DNA of 64,000 nucleotides from NCBI GenBank assembly GCA_011050675.1, contig DRFI01000030.1:1-64000 (forward strand), given 5' to 3'. The position numbers were made by a program, and so were the translations under genes. The notes beneath the pieces were generated by a model. The model had not been told where the DNA came from and did not search any database. It saw nothing but the letters and a program-made list of their open reading frames with translations. This document shows, piece by piece, positions 25,041 to 35,858 of the stretch (positions are counted from its first letter, which is position 1; each line of letters starts with the position of its first letter). This DNA comes from Maribacter sp. Lineage in GTDB: Bacteria; Bacteroidota; Bacteroidia; Flavobacteriales; Flavobacteriaceae.

Positions 25041-26787
25041 TTGTAACAGTTGCTAATTCTAGTCCGTCATCAATTAATTGTCCAAGGGCAGGTTGGTCTA
25101 GCTTAATATTTTCAAGATGAACTCTTATGGTTTCCGCTAGTTTCTTTTCGTTACTTAGAATTGCCAACTCGTAAATTTCAATAGGTAATAACCAGTCTTT
25201 TGGATATTTTTCTTGTATTACTTCGAAAACCTTTGTTCTAGATATAATAGTGTTATTGCCTTCTCTAAAATCACGAATTAGCTTATAGTACGATTCCAAT
25301 TCGGTAAAGCCTTCTTGATGGTAGTTTTGACTGCCAGTACTTAGAGAATGGTCTAAAAGGTCAAAACTCTTTAAATCTGCAGGACCGTGGTAAGCAGAAA
25401 CGATTTCTTCACCGATAGCCATATTGTATAACTCATCGTTAGATTCAAAAAGAACATTATTTTTATAAGTAACCTTACAGTTCTCGAAAGTGATTAAAAG
25501 GATGCGTCCTTGAAGATTACGGGTACCTGTAATAATTTTTCCGGTTACGTTAATTCCTCCTGTAAAGTCTAAGGATACAATTTCTCCTTCGTAAATTTTA
25601 TATGCTTTTAAATCGCGCGGACTCATATCTTCTATAGGAATATTGATACCTTTTAATCTTCCGATAGGTGATCCGAAACCAGTCTCATGCTGGTTTACAT
25701 CTTGTCCAACTAATTCTTTTTCTCTGTATGCAAGAGCAGATTTTCCTTTGGTCTGAAAATAAATAGGCTTACCATCATGAGAAATTAAAGATTCGTAATT
25801 ACCCGATACTTGTAAACCAGTACTTAGTTCTATAGTTCCTAGTTCTTTAGAATCGATCAGTTTCTGCAAACCTGAGAGTCCGCCTTTCCGCAGTGCCATT
25901 GTATTGGCAAAATCTTCTAATACCTGACTTAAAAAGGCGAAATCTGGTGTAACGAATAGTTGAGGTTGAGGTTTTGTAATATCGAAAGATGTTCTTGCTG
26001 CCTCTATAGAATAAGGTAGTTTTTTAACATTGTCGGTCATACACCACTGACTTTCTCCTATAGAAGATAAAAGTCCCGCGCCATAAATTTTAGGGTCTTC
26101 AAGAGTGCCTATTAATCCGTATTCAACTGTCCACCAGTGAAGGTTTCTAATGAAAGCCATTTCACTAGGTTCACCCATATTATCTTGAAGAAATTCTATA
26201 TGTTTTTCAGATTTTTCAATTTCTTCTAAAGCTGTGCCTTTTGCTTCCTTAATAATAGAAAGGTGACGTACCGCTTCATAAAGCTCAAAATCTTTTGCGC
26301 TTGAAATTGCTTTGCAGCCAATCTCACCAAAACGTCTTAAATATGCCGCATATTCTGGATTTGCAATAATAGGGGCATGTCCGGCACCTTCATGAATTAT
26401 ATCTGGGGCAGGTGTATAAGCTATATTTTCTATTTGTCTAATATCTGAAGCAATAACAAGTACATTATAAGCCTGAAACTCCATAAATGCAGCAGGTGGT
26501 ATAAAGCCATCTACAGCCACTGCAGCCCAGCCTAAATCCTTTAAAATACGGTTCATGCCGTACATGTTAGGTATGTTGTCAATAGATATTCCTGTTTTGC
26601 GTAAACCTTTGGTATAAGACTTATGGGCGACCTTACTAAGATAATCCACATTTTTACGCATAACGTAGCGCCATACTGCTTGGTTAACTGGCGTATAATC
26701 CTCATAATTTTGAGGCTTAATGTACTGTCTTAAATGTTTAGGAAGTTTATCCAAGATAGGATTGCTTTCATATTCAGAAGTATTCAT
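25030..26787 (-). CDS. Aromatic amino acid hydroxylase
   Basis: 585 residues. The biopterin-dependent hydroxylase core covers about residues 15-310, with iron ligands visible in HEGAGHAPIIANPEYAAYLRRFGEIG (two His) and the Glu in WWTVEYGLIG. This matches phenylalanine 4-monooxygenase; bacterial PhhA is only about 260-300 residues, so the roughly 270-residue C-terminal extension is notable, though long versions are common in Flavobacteriia. Likely turns phenylalanine to tyrosine for catabolism. Divergent from an Lrp/AsnC regulator. Confidence 0.9.
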   Translation of the reverse strand: MNTSEYESNPILDKLPKHLRQYIKPQNYEDYTPVNQAVWRYVMRKNVDYLSKVAHKSYTKGLRKTGISIDNIPNMYGMNRILKDLGWAAVAVDGFIPPAAFMEFQAYNVLVIASDIRQIENIAYTPAPDIIHEGAGHAPIIANPEYAAYLRRFGEIGCKAISSAKDFELYEAVRHLSIIKEAKGTALEEIEKSEKHIEFLQDNMGEPSEMAFIRNLHWWTVEYGLIGTLEDPKIYGAGLLSSIGESQWCMTDNVKKLPYSIEAARTSFDITKPQPQLFVTPDFAFLSQVLEDFANTMALRKGGLSGLQKLIDSKELGTIELSTGLQVSGNYESLISHDGKPIYFQTKGKSALAYREKELVGQDVNQHETGFGSPIGRLKGINIPIEDMSPRDLKAYKIYEGEIVSLDFTGGINVTGKIITGTRNLQGRILLITFENCKVTYKNNVLFESNDELYNMAIGEEIVSAYHGPADLKSFDLLDHSLSTGSQNYHQEGFTELESYYKLIRDFREGNNTIISRTKVFEVIQEKYPKDWLLPIEIYELAILSNEKKLAETIRVHLENIKLDQPALGQLIDDGLELATVTTMV

Positions 26788-26956
26788 ACGCTTAATTTTT
26801 TCTAATGGAGAATCGAATTATTTCTATTAAATATAGAATTTACAGATCAATTAATTGTTAATATTATTTAAATTGGGAAATAAGACTTTTTAAATATATA
26901 TTTAAAGGAATAATTACTTTTTAAGTACTAGATGTATTCGTAAAAGAGGAAAAATT

Positions 26957-27424
26957 ATGGTGGAGAAATTAGATTTCATAGATAGGGAGATATTAAAGAT
27001 ATTACAGAAAGATGCTAAAACGGGTGCCAAATCTATAGCAGAGCAATTAGGATTGACAAAAACACCGGTTTATGAGCGCATTAAACGTTTAGAGTTCGAC
27101 GGGTTTATTAAGAATTATGTAGCTATCTTAAATAAGGATAAGATAGAGGAGAGCATAACCGTATTTAGCTTTGTTTCTTTAGAAGCACAAAAAGGAGCAA
27201 TGATGGATGATTTCTTTGAACAGGTTATGAAATATCCAGAAGTGGTAGAATGTTTTGTTGTAGGTGGCGAGTTCGATTTTCTATTAAAAGTTGTAGTCAA
27301 AAACCTTGATGCATATTATAATTTCGCAAAATTTAAAATTGCCTCATTGCCTAGTATTGGTGGTGTTAAAAGCGCATTCGTTTTAAATGAGGTAAAGAAT
27401 GATACTAATTTCCCTTTGTTGTAA
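26957..27424 (+). CDS. Lrp/AsnC-family transcriptional regulator
   Basis: 155 residues: N-terminal winged HTH (LDFIDREILKILQKDAKTGAKSIAEQLGLTKTPVYERIKRLEFDGFIKNY) and C-terminal RAM/AsnC ligand domain (VECFVVGGEFDFLLKVVVKNLDAYYNF). Such regulators sense amino acids. It is divergent from the aromatic amino acid hydroxylase, with 169 bases of shared AT-rich promoter region, so control of that gene by phenylalanine or tyrosine is likely by inference. Confidence 0.92.
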   Translation: MVEKLDFIDREILKILQKDAKTGAKSIAEQLGLTKTPVYERIKRLEFDGFIKNYVAILNKDKIEESITVFSFVSLEAQKGAMMDDFFEQVMKYPEVVECFVVGGEFDFLLKVVVKNLDAYYNFAKFKIASLPSIGGVKSAFVLNEVKNDTNFPLL

Positions 27425-27425
27425 A

Positions 27426-27467
27426 TAAAAAGAGGTTGTAAATGAATTCATTTACAACCTCTTTTTA
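27426..27467. terminator. Bidirectional terminator, perfect 42-bp palindrome
   Basis: Arm TAAAAAGAGGTTGTAAATGAA and its exact inverse; A- and T-runs on both sides serve the convergent genes ending at 27424 and 27483. Confidence 0.9.
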
Positions 27468-27482
27468 AAAGTATATATGCCA

Positions 27483-28055
27483 TTATTTCAATGCAACAGC
27501 ATTAGGTGGGTATTGCTCTAAGATTTGAGAAACAAATTCTCGAATACGTTCTTCTTTTTTAGCAATATTGCTTGTGTTTGACAATGTTCCAACTCCTTTT
27601 CCTTGCCATACCAGTTCATTTGATTTATTATCGATTAAATCGATATAAAGAGAACCTTGAGTACTTGCGCTTACACTAGTACCGCCACCCCAACCAAAAC
27701 CAGGGCCCCAAGTCCATGGGTTATAGCCCCATCCCCAGGCGCCGCCCCAACCATAGTTGTTATTGTAGACGTCGACTCTTTCTTGTTCTTTGGTGAAAAT
27801 GCTCACTAACAAATCTGGAGTTTCAGATTTCACGAAGCCTCTAGAGCTCATTTCAGTTTCAATGGCTCGTAGAATACGTTTCTTATCTAAATCTGATATT
27901 TGTGCTTTATCAATACCTGTTTTGTAAAAGGCATAGGTTTTATAGCCGTTAAAATCTGCTTTTTGGTCGTAATCTGAAAGAACACTAACAGATGAGCAAG
28001 AAGAAATAAGGACTAAAAGTAGCAATGGTAAACCAAGTAATTTGATGTTTTTCAT
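27483..28055 (-). CDS. DUF4136 family lipoprotein
   Basis: 190 residues with lipoprotein signal (LLLVLISSC, lipid Cys about 20). DUF4136 features: DYDQKADFNGYKTYAFY near the start, LRAIETEMSSRGFVKSETPDLLVSIFTKEQERVDVY, a tryptophan/glycine-rich insert (NNNYGWGGAWGWGYNPWTWGPGFGWGGG), SLYIDLIDNKSNELVWQGKGVGTLS. Probably anchored in the outer membrane. Function unknown. Confidence 0.92.
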   Translation of the reverse strand: MKNIKLLGLPLLLLVLISSCSSVSVLSDYDQKADFNGYKTYAFYKTGIDKAQISDLDKKRILRAIETEMSSRGFVKSETPDLLVSIFTKEQERVDVYNNNYGWGGAWGWGYNPWTWGPGFGWGGGTSVSASTQGSLYIDLIDNKSNELVWQGKGVGTLSNTSNIAKKEERIREFVSQILEQYPPNAVALK

Positions 28056-28128
28056 AACGTTATATTTTTTAAAGACTCAATTTTCTGATAAAATTAAATA
28101 CAAATATCATGCCGAGCTATGTTAAAAC

Positions 28129-28287
28129 TTACTGCATGTTTGTTTTTGGATCATAACCGTAGGGGCAATGTCTACAACCACTTTCACAACAATAACCTCT
28201 TTTTAAGTGATACTGTTTTGTAAAAACTCTAAATCCGTTTTCAGACCAGTAAAAATCTCCTTCCTCTATCGGAATTATTTCTTTCAT
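28129..28287 (-). CDS. DUF5522 small cysteine-rich protein
   Basis: 52 residues, from ATG 28285-28287 to TAA 28129-28131. The C-terminal half has the conserved RGYCCESGCRHCPYGYDP, with four Cys and one His in a pattern that looks metal-binding; I recognise this as the DUF5522 family of very small bacterial proteins. The N-terminal half (EEGDFYWSENGFRVFTKQYHL) is also typical. No functional data known to me. Confidence 0.88.
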   Translation of the reverse strand: MKEIIPIEEGDFYWSENGFRVFTKQYHLKRGYCCESGCRHCPYGYDPKTNMQ

Positions 28288-28483
28288 GTAATCGCTGACT
28301 ATTAATGATATAAAGTTACTTCTTTCTGTTGATAACCTTGGTGCTTAATGGTTTGAAGATAGACCTAAAAGCACTTAAGCTAAACTTTGGCATTTAATCG
28401 GTTTTGTTGGCAACAAAAACTGGTAAGTTTTTAGCAAAGTGTTTTTGGCTTTATCTTTGTTATAATAATACCAAAGTAATTTT

Positions 28484-28813
28484 ATGATATTGGTTTTCAG
28501 ACATTTCTTCTATAAAAATTATGTGGGGCTTTCACTATGGCCCTTTATATTTTTAAAAACTAGAAGTTTAAAAAATGACGATGTACTCATAAATCATGAA
28601 AAAATCCATTTACGTCAACAACAGGAATTATTGATTTTGCCCTTTTATGTATTATACTTAACCGAATGGGCAATTAGAGCAATTTGGTATTTAGATTCTT
28701 ATAAGGCATATCAGAACCTTAGTTTTGAGCAAGAGGCATATAAACATGAAAATAATATGGATTATCTGTCTAGCCGCAAAACTTTTAGCTTTATTAAATA
28801 TCTTTGGCGTTAA
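28484..28813 (+). CDS. Small membrane-associated protein with HExxH motif
   Basis: 109 residues, basic and aromatic, with hydrophobic stretches at about 13-25 and 50-68. It contains NHEKIHLRQQQELLILPFYVLYLTEW, where HEKIH fits the zinc-protease HExxH motif and a later Glu (SFEQEAYKHENN) could be the third ligand. I know it as a conserved hypothetical of Flavobacteriia. Whether it is a real protease is open. It leads the operon with the deaminase-like gene 12 bases downstream. Confidence 0.8.
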   Translation: MILVFRHFFYKNYVGLSLWPFIFLKTRSLKNDDVLINHEKIHLRQQQELLILPFYVLYLTEWAIRAIWYLDSYKAYQNLSFEQEAYKHENNMDYLSSRKTFSFIKYLWR

Positions 28814-28825
28814 AATACGTCTTAC

Positions 28826-29731
28826 TTGCAAAGCACCAATCAATTTGTTGAATTTCCCTTATTTGCAGAAAAACAAGTTACCCTTGTCTTAAAACGCGAA
28901 GATTTACTGCATCCCTTCATTTCTGGTAATAAATACAGAAAGCTCAAATACAATTTATTGGCTGCCAAAGCAGAAAATCATAATACCTTATTGACCTTTG
29001 GCGGAGCATATTCTAACCACATTGCAGCAACTGCATTTGCGGCAAAGGAAAAAGGATTAAATGCTATAGGTGTAATAAGAGGCGAGGAACTAAAAGATTC
29101 GTGGCAATCGAATACTACGTTGTCTCGAGCTTATGACGATGGTATGCGTTTTAAATTCATCAGTAGAAATGACTATCGAAATAAAGAAGACCCCGAGTTC
29201 ATTAAACAGCTAAAAAAAGAATTTGGAGAATTTTATTTAGTGCCCGAAGGAGGAACAAATAGCTTGGCCATAAAAGGATGTGAGGAAATATTGACACAAG
29301 AAGATAAAGAGTTCAATATTGTTTGTACAAGTGCGGGAACCGGTGGTACTGCATCCGGATTGATAAATGCTTCTTTCCCTCATCAGAAGGTATTGGGTTT
29401 TTCTGCTTTAAAAGGAGATTTTTTAAAAAATGATATTATGAAATTAGTCAGCAATGACCGGTGGGAACTAATAACCGATTATCATTTTGGTGGGTATGCA
29501 AAAATATCCGAAGAGCTTATCCTCTTTATTAATGATTTTAAAGAAAAAACTAAAATTCCTTTAGACCCTATTTATACTGGAAAAATGATGTTTGGGTTGT
29601 TCGATATGGTTAAGCGTGATACTTTTGCGCCGAATACTAGAATACTAGCTATACATACGGGTGGTTTGCAAGGAATTGCTGGCATGAATAGTGTACTGAA
29701 AAAGAAAAATTTACCTTTGTTGAATATATGA
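28826..29731 (+). CDS. 1-aminocyclopropane-1-carboxylate deaminase/D-cysteine desulfhydrase-like PLP enzyme
   Basis: 301 residues, a little shorter than the family norm of about 330. Fold-type II PLP enzyme: REDLLHPFISGNKYRKLKYNL (Schiff-base Lys in GNKYRK), FGGAYSNHIAATAFAAKEKG, and phosphate loop TSAGTGGTASG. Which substrate is used, ACC or D-cysteine, cannot be settled by eye. No ATG fits; TTG 28826 is chosen because the product then begins MQSTNQFVEFPLF, in line with the expected N-terminus. Operon; the stop overlaps the next start by four bases. Confidence 0.88.
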   Translation: MQSTNQFVEFPLFAEKQVTLVLKREDLLHPFISGNKYRKLKYNLLAAKAENHNTLLTFGGAYSNHIAATAFAAKEKGLNAIGVIRGEELKDSWQSNTTLSRAYDDGMRFKFISRNDYRNKEDPEFIKQLKKEFGEFYLVPEGGTNSLAIKGCEEILTQEDKEFNIVCTSAGTGGTASGLINASFPHQKVLGFSALKGDFLKNDIMKLVSNDRWELITDYHFGGYAKISEELILFINDFKEKTKIPLDPIYTGKMMFGLFDMVKRDTFAPNTRILAIHTGGLQGIAGMNSVLKKKNLPLLNI

Positions 29732-30552
29732 AAAAGATAATTTTATTGGTGTTGTTGGTGGGTTTAGGTTTTACATCTTGTAAATCTAAAAAAAGGCATT
29801 CAGACCAATTGAGAACTAAAAACGTTCAAAATGAACGAATTAAATCAACTACTAATAATTCTAAAAAAGTAGGTAAAGAAGATTTACCTGCGGAGCCCTC
29901 AAAATTTATACGATTTAGTATAGATTCCCCTGCAGAGTACATTTCTACATTTGCAGAAACAGCCCAATTAGAAATGATGGGTTATGGTATACCCGCAAGT
30001 ATAACGTTAGCACAAGGTCTTTTGGAAAGTGGAAATGGCAAGGGCGAATTAGCTTTAAAAACTAATAATCATTTTGGTATAAAATGCCATAAAGGTTGGG
30101 AAGGTGATTATGATTTTCATGATGATGATGAAAAAGGAGAGTGTTTTAGAAAATATAACCATCCTATGTATTCTTTTAGAGACCACAGTATATTTTTAAC
30201 CACAAGATCTAGATATGCTTTTTTATTCAATTTAAAACATACGGATTATAAAGGATGGGCGAAAGGATTGCGAAAAGCGGGTTACGCTACCGATCCTAGG
30301 TACCCACAGAAGCTTATATATTTAATAGAGAAATATGATTTGGATAAGTATGATAAACAGATTAAAAAAGCTGGTTATGACAATACTACCATAGTAGCTA
30401 CAGATTCAAATAACATACATACAGTACAAAAGGGAGATACTTTATATTCATTGTCTAGAATGTATTATATGAGTGTTGATGAACTTATGCAATTGAATAA
30501 TTTACGTAGTTCTGACTTGTCTATTGGGCAACCTATTAAAGTGAAAAAATAG
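29728..30552 (+). CDS. Glucosaminidase with LysM domain
   Basis: 274 residues: lipoprotein signal ([10 protein letters not shown]), basic linker, then an N-acetylglucosaminidase domain of the GH73 type (about 75-215): [34 protein letters not shown], where the first Glu is the catalytic acid, and [36 protein letters not shown]-terminal LysM (about 230-274), [29 protein letters not shown], binds peptidoglycan. Likely an autolysin anchored in the periplasm. Between the deaminase-like gene and hemL. Confidence 0.92.
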   Translation: MKKIILLVLLVGLGFTSCKSKKRHSDQLRTKNVQNERIKSTTNNSKKVGKEDLPAEPSKFIRFSIDSPAEYISTFAETAQLEMMGYGIPASITLAQGLLESGNGKGELALKTNNHFGIKCHKGWEGDYDFHDDDEKGECFRKYNHPMYSFRDHSIFLTTRSRYAFLFNLKHTDYKGWAKGLRKAGYATDPRYPQKLIYLIEKYDLDKYDKQIKKAGYDNTTIVATDSNNIHTVQKGDTLYSLSRMYYMSVDELMQLNNLRSSDLSIGQPIKVKK

Positions 30553-30569
30553 TAAAATCAATTAAGAAA

Positions 30570-31850
30570 ATGATTTATCAAAGAAGTAGTGCCTTGTTTG
30601 CTGAGGCTAAAAAATATATACCAGGCGGAGTAAATTCTCCTGTACGTGCATTTAAAGCCGTTGGCGGTGATCCCATTTTTGTAAAGAAAGCAAAGGGAGC
30701 TTATTTATATGATGAGGATGGCAATAAGTTAATTGACTATATAGCATCTTGGGGTCCGTTAATTTTAGGGCACGCATATGAACCTGTAATAAATGCAGTT
30801 GTTGAAAAAGCGCAAAATGGAACTTCTTTTGGTATGCCAACGGAGATTGAAACGGAGCTTGCGAAACTAGCTATCTCTATGGTTCCTAATATGGACAAGA
30901 TCAGGTTTGTAAACAGCGGTACAGAAGCTTGTATGAGTGCTGTACGTTTGGCAAGGGGTTATACCGGTAAAGACAAGATCATAAAATTCGCAGGTTGCTA
31001 TCATGGGCATTCAGATTCGTTTTTAATTCAAGCGGGTAGTGGGGCCGTAACTTTTGGTAGCCCTAATAGTCCAGGTGTTACCCAAGGCACGGCAAAAGAT
31101 ACATTGTTGGCGTCGTATAATAATTTGGCTGGGGTCAAAGAATTGGTTCAAGCAAACAAAGGTGAATTAGCTGCAATTATTATAGAGCCTATCGCTGGTA
31201 ATATGGGATGCATTGTACCTACAGATGAGTTTATAAAAGGATTACGCGAAATATGTACTCAAGAAAATATCTTATTAATTTTTGATGAGGTAATGACAGG
31301 TTTCCGTTTAGGTAAAGGTGGTGCACAAGAAGTATTGAATATAAAAGCTGATATTGTTACTTACGGAAAAGTTATTGGTGGTGGATTGCCAGTAGGTGCG
31401 TTTGCAGCAAAAACAGAAATAATGGATTTTCTGGCACCTGATGGTCCAGTATATCAAGCAGGGACTTTAAGTGGAAACCCACTTGCCATGAGTGCAGGTT
31501 TGGCAATGTTGACTGAATTGAATAATGCCCCGGAAGTATTTAAAAGTCTGGCGGAGAAAACAGCATATTTACATAAAGGTATTGTCGAAGTACTAACTGA
31601 GAAAAATGTACCGCATCAAATTAATCGTTTTGGTAGTATGATCTCGGTTCATTTTACCGATGAACCTGTAGTTGATTTTGCATCTTCGGCAAAAGGAGAT
31701 AACGATACCTTCAAGAAATATTTTCATGGTATGTTAGAAAGAGGAATATACCTTCCTCCAAGTGCCTTTGAAAGTTACTTTTTAAACGATGCTTTAAGTT
31801 ATGAAGATTTAGATGCAACTATAAATGCATTAAAGGAAATTGACTTATAG
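30570..31850 (+). CDS. hemL: Glutamate-1-semialdehyde 2,1-aminomutase
   Basis: 426 residues, full length. Class III aminotransferase fold: [20 protein letters not shown] at the start, [22 protein letters not shown], the CYHGHSD loop, [10 protein letters not shown], and the PLP lysine in [16 protein letters not shown]. Forms 5-aminolevulinate from glutamate-1-semialdehyde in the C5 route to heme. Third gene of the operon. Confidence 0.97.
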   Translation: MIYQRSSALFAEAKKYIPGGVNSPVRAFKAVGGDPIFVKKAKGAYLYDEDGNKLIDYIASWGPLILGHAYEPVINAVVEKAQNGTSFGMPTEIETELAKLAISMVPNMDKIRFVNSGTEACMSAVRLARGYTGKDKIIKFAGCYHGHSDSFLIQAGSGAVTFGSPNSPGVTQGTAKDTLLASYNNLAGVKELVQANKGELAAIIIEPIAGNMGCIVPTDEFIKGLREICTQENILLIFDEVMTGFRLGKGGAQEVLNIKADIVTYGKVIGGGLPVGAFAAKTEIMDFLAPDGPVYQAGTLSGNPLAMSAGLAMLTELNNAPEVFKSLAEKTAYLHKGIVEVLTEKNVPHQINRFGSMISVHFTDEPVVDFASSAKGDNDTFKKYFHGMLERGIYLPPSAFESYFLNDALSYEDLDATINALKEIDL

Positions 31851-31880
31851 TAAAATAGATTACATCTGAATGATAGTAAT

Positions 31881-31913
31881 AAAAAAGAGCCCTTATGTAA
31901 GGGCTCTTTTTTT
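31881..31913. terminator. Bidirectional terminator after hemL
   Basis: Arm AAAAAAGAGCCCTTA (31881-31895) and its inverse (31898-31912), with A/T runs; serves hemL and the convergent reading frame ending at 31932. Confidence 0.88.
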
Positions 31914-31931
31914 ATAAGAAGTTATATTTTT

Positions 31932-34900
31932 CTATTTGAAATTGTACTGAATACCTAATTGAACAGCATTTGAGAAAAACTGGTCTATGGTAAAGTACGA
32001 ATAATTTAAGTTAATGGTAGTGAAGTTTTTAATTCTATAAGACAATTCACCTTCATACCGTTGAAAAGTAGGTTCGTCTTGTTCTGCAAAAAGTGAGAAA
32101 TCACTTTTTAAATTAAAATCTGAATCTTCATTACCTAACTGTAACTGTAATCCTCCACCGGCAAAAAGCCTATCTTCTGTTTGCCAATAAGGGAATCCGT
32201 TTCTTCTGTTTTCAGAACCAACACCATAGGCGCCTTCAGCCAAAGGGCCAAGTTTAAATTTATCTAAGTTAATTAGATTGTATTCTAACCTTGTGCCGCC
32301 CAATGCATAGTATTGACTATCTGTATAATAATCTCCTTTCACATAAAACTCGTGATTTAAATTTGAAGAATACTCAAATTCTTGCGTAGCCTTAACTTGA
32401 ATATCATAAATATTTAAATCATACCCAGGTCCAGTAGTAACAGGATTAGCCTTAAGTGCTAAAGAAGATTTGTTGTTGTCTCCTATAAAATCTATACCTG
32501 ATTTTACATGAAAGAATAATTTATTGAAGTTGTCAAGTTCTACTTTTGCACCAACGTAAAATGGGCTTTTCTCATTCGATTCCTTCTTGTACATATATTC
32601 AACACCTAATAGATCTCTACCTATATCATTAGGCACTAATGTATCTTTTAAAACGGAATAGGCGGTACCTTGAACAATCGAGAATTGATGAAAGTCTAAT
32701 TTCTTATTATAAAACCCAAAATTGAAAGCATTGTTAAATAATGTCGGGTTAAATTCATCGGCTATAGCGGAAGAAGTAAGACCTATAGAGTGACCTTTCT
32801 TTTTTCTTGCCTCAATCTCTGATTTTTTGACAATGGCATCATCCATTAGAATTTTAAATTTGCTGATGTATAACGATTGTTTATCATCAGATTCAGCTTT
32901 CACTTCATTGTTAAAAGCTATTTTAAAATCGGTGTCAATTTGAGATGGTGGTATGGTCATGGCAATTTCTCCGGCACCGTCTACATCACCTTTTAATAAT
33001 AGCAACTTCACCATGTGGTTCATAGTATTATAATCTCTAGGATTTTTTTCTATATGATTAGCATACACTTTGTTTAAGTATCTACCATTAGCAAATTCTA
33101 AATTCCAATCTAGCAATTTTGATATAGGTATAGTATTGGTACACGTACTCCAGTCTAATGCTTTTTGGTACTGGGTATATTGAGCAAATAATAAAGCTAT
33201 GTTTTTAGATAATCTTATAAGGTCTGGTCTACAAGTTTCAATATCCTGTAATTCTTCAACCGCCTTCTCTGGATCATTAACCAATAAGTATCTTGTGTAG
33301 TATTCGAAATCTGTAAACTTCTTGCTTGCTATAGTTTTCGTTTATTCCTTCCATTCTTTGACTACTTCAGGAGAAATATTCCCGCATTTCTGCCATAATT
33401 CTGCCCTTTCGAAATTTAATTTATCGGCATAGACTTGGCTAATTGACGTTGCCAAATCTCTGTTAGAAATATTACAAGGTTCGATCGCATCAAGTTTGCT
33501 CAAAAGATCTTCATGATTAGATTTTACTAGAAATTCGTAATATGTCAACTTATTCTCTTCAGTGGGCTCTTTAGTGTAAAGCACTTCTAAAACTTGTTCT
33601 ATTATTTCGGTGTTGTCATCCGTATTAAAATCCTGATAATATTCTTTTAGAATAGCTACATCATTTTGCCCCCATTCCATTTGTCTTTCCATCCATATTT
33701 TTTTAACAGCAGGCGATGGGTAATTACTAACTGTGCTTATATTTCTAGAAAAATCTGCATACGAACTAGAAGGGTTTTTAAGGTACATATCATTTAATTG
33801 AGACCAAAGTTCCTCAGCTTTTCCTTGTTTTTCCATGCCCTCTGCATAGGTAACTATCTGCTGTGCGTTAATGAATTTATTACCCTTAAATAATTTCTCC
33901 ATTAAATTTGTTGACTGTTCTGTTTTTTCTTCCACAACCAATCTGTCGATTTTTTGCTTTAACGGAACCATAGTTTGCTTACTCTTGTTATAAGATTTGT
34001 AATCGCTTTTTGTAGTGGTAATTAAAGTTGAGGTTGTGCCTATAAGTGTTCTTATTTCTGGTCGAATATCTGGTACACTTATATTCGGGGTATTGGTTTT
34101 GATGCTATACAGAAAACCGTTCAATAAAGGAACCGAAGTAAATTCTACTTGATTAAAGAATAATTGTTCATGTACCTTAACATTATTATGTTCTTCAACA
34201 TACATTAGCCAATACGAGTCTTTTTTCTCATCAGAATTTAAAGAACTAGAAACTTCATATTGCCCCTCGTAACTTAAATGACGAATACTTTGGTAACGCC
34301 AGTCCATAGCAGCCTCTGTAGATTGTTTGGCAGTTAAAAACTTCATGTAAGGGTGTCTTCGTTTATAATCTACAATATGTTTTTTTAATTCACCTATAGC
34401 GTTGGATGTACTTCCTATTTTCAAAATATCATTGGTGTTTAATACATGCGACCAAATACCGGTATATAGGTAGGTAGATTCTAATGCCCATTGTTCTTTT
34501 TGGGATATTTCATAACCACTACTTAAACGAGGGTAGTCAAAAAATCTATTGTTTAAAGGGTCTGGGTCGAACTCTCTATTTCCACCCTCATAAACATCAC
34601 CTAAGAAAGAAGTGTGTACAAAATTTAAGCTAGGGAAGCCTTTCTTTAGTGCTATAAGACCTAGACTATCTATTTGATTGTCTGGGGCAACGTATGAGCT
34701 GGGTAATATTTTTGATACATTATCTTCCCACTTATTAGCGGAAGCTTTGGCGTTATCTAAAATGAGATCAGTGTCTTTCCATAATTTTTTAGAAAGAGGA
34801 AGGTCATTATAGCCGCGAAAACCAAGTTCATGACCTCTATTGGTAAATTCGTTGGTAAGCCAGCTATTGGTACCGTTCTCATTTTTACCGTCTAATAACC

Positions 34901-35858
34901 TGGTTTGATCCCAACTTTTAAAATTGGCATCGCCATTGTTTTTTTCATTGGCATTAAAAGTTACATAAGCGGAGTATTTTAAATCTTCTTCTTGAGCAAG
35001 CTCCTTCATTTTAGGCCACCAGTCAGCTTTTAATATCTCAGATTTACTAATGCCATTTTGTATATTGATAGCTTTCCCCTTGTCAACATACATAGCGGTT
35101 GGAAAATCATCAAGAAATAAAGTTCCAATATTTGCAATAGGATAAGGGATACCTTCTAGCCCTAATAAACTTGCAGAAAACAGTAGACCCCTCATTTCTT
35201 TTTTTAGAATTTGAGATGAGTTGTAAAGAATTACTTTTCCGTTACCTATTCTATTCTCTATTAAGACAGGATAATCTTTATTGTTGTGGGCCGCTACTAA
35301 AACATTAACGTTACTTGAAAAACTAGAACCGTCAAAACCAAGGTGAACAGTTTTGTTGTCAAAACCACGCCCTTGCATACCAGGAAAAAGAGCTTTGTTG
35401 AAGAACAATCCAGATGCTTCTCAGTTTGTGCTACAGTCAGCGTCGGGTGTCATTCCAAAGAAGTAAGACAAACGCTCATCTTTAGCTGCTTTGGTGACGA
35501 AAAGTGTTCCACCCTTGGATACGAATTTTAAAAGGCTATCTATGGCAATAGTACTTAAACCGGCAGTTTCGTGAACAGTTACAACCCTAGTGGTGGGCGA
35601 AATTTTTAACTTCTCGTTAAATTGATTTACCCATAAAGTTTTATGCGCAATTTTAGAATAGTCGAAAGCTTTAGCTAGGTTTTCTGTTTCTAGAATGGCA
35701 CTGTAGTTTGTAGGCTCAATTAAGAACTGCACAAGAGGTTCTTACGTGCTTTTTTCTGGAATATTAAATTTATTGTTAGACTTGTATAGTTCTTGTTGGC
35801 AACTGGTCAACAAGCTAAAGGCTATAAGTAATGATAAATAACCTAATTTTTTTGCCAT
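31932..35858 (-). pseudogene. Large PelA/PelB-like envelope gene with three in-frame stops
   Basis: From ATG 35856-35858 one frame of 1309 codons runs to 31932, broken only by TAA (35742-35744), TGA (35421-35423) and TAA (33342-33344); there is no frameshift. The product would have a lipoprotein signal (LIAFSLLTSC), a GATase-like N-terminal segment, a deacetylase-like region (LFLDDFPTA, GHELGFRGYND) of DUF2194 type, TPR-like helical repeats, and a C-terminal outer-membrane beta-barrel ending in Phe-Lys (about the last 250 residues). This order recalls PelA and PelB joined in one chain, a layout I associate with exopolysaccharide modification and export. Probably inactive; see findings. Confidence 0.8.

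Noticed and set aside
28401..28420. Palindrome TTTTGTTGGCAACAAAA containing GTTGGCAAC like the cassette ends
   Set aside because: It lies 22 kb away from the array, has no AAC-N6-GTATA arm and no partner element; I take the match as chance.
31932..35858. Reassigned stop codons in this genome
   Set aside because: TAA, TGA and TAG all end intact genes elsewhere in the window, and only two loci show internal stops.
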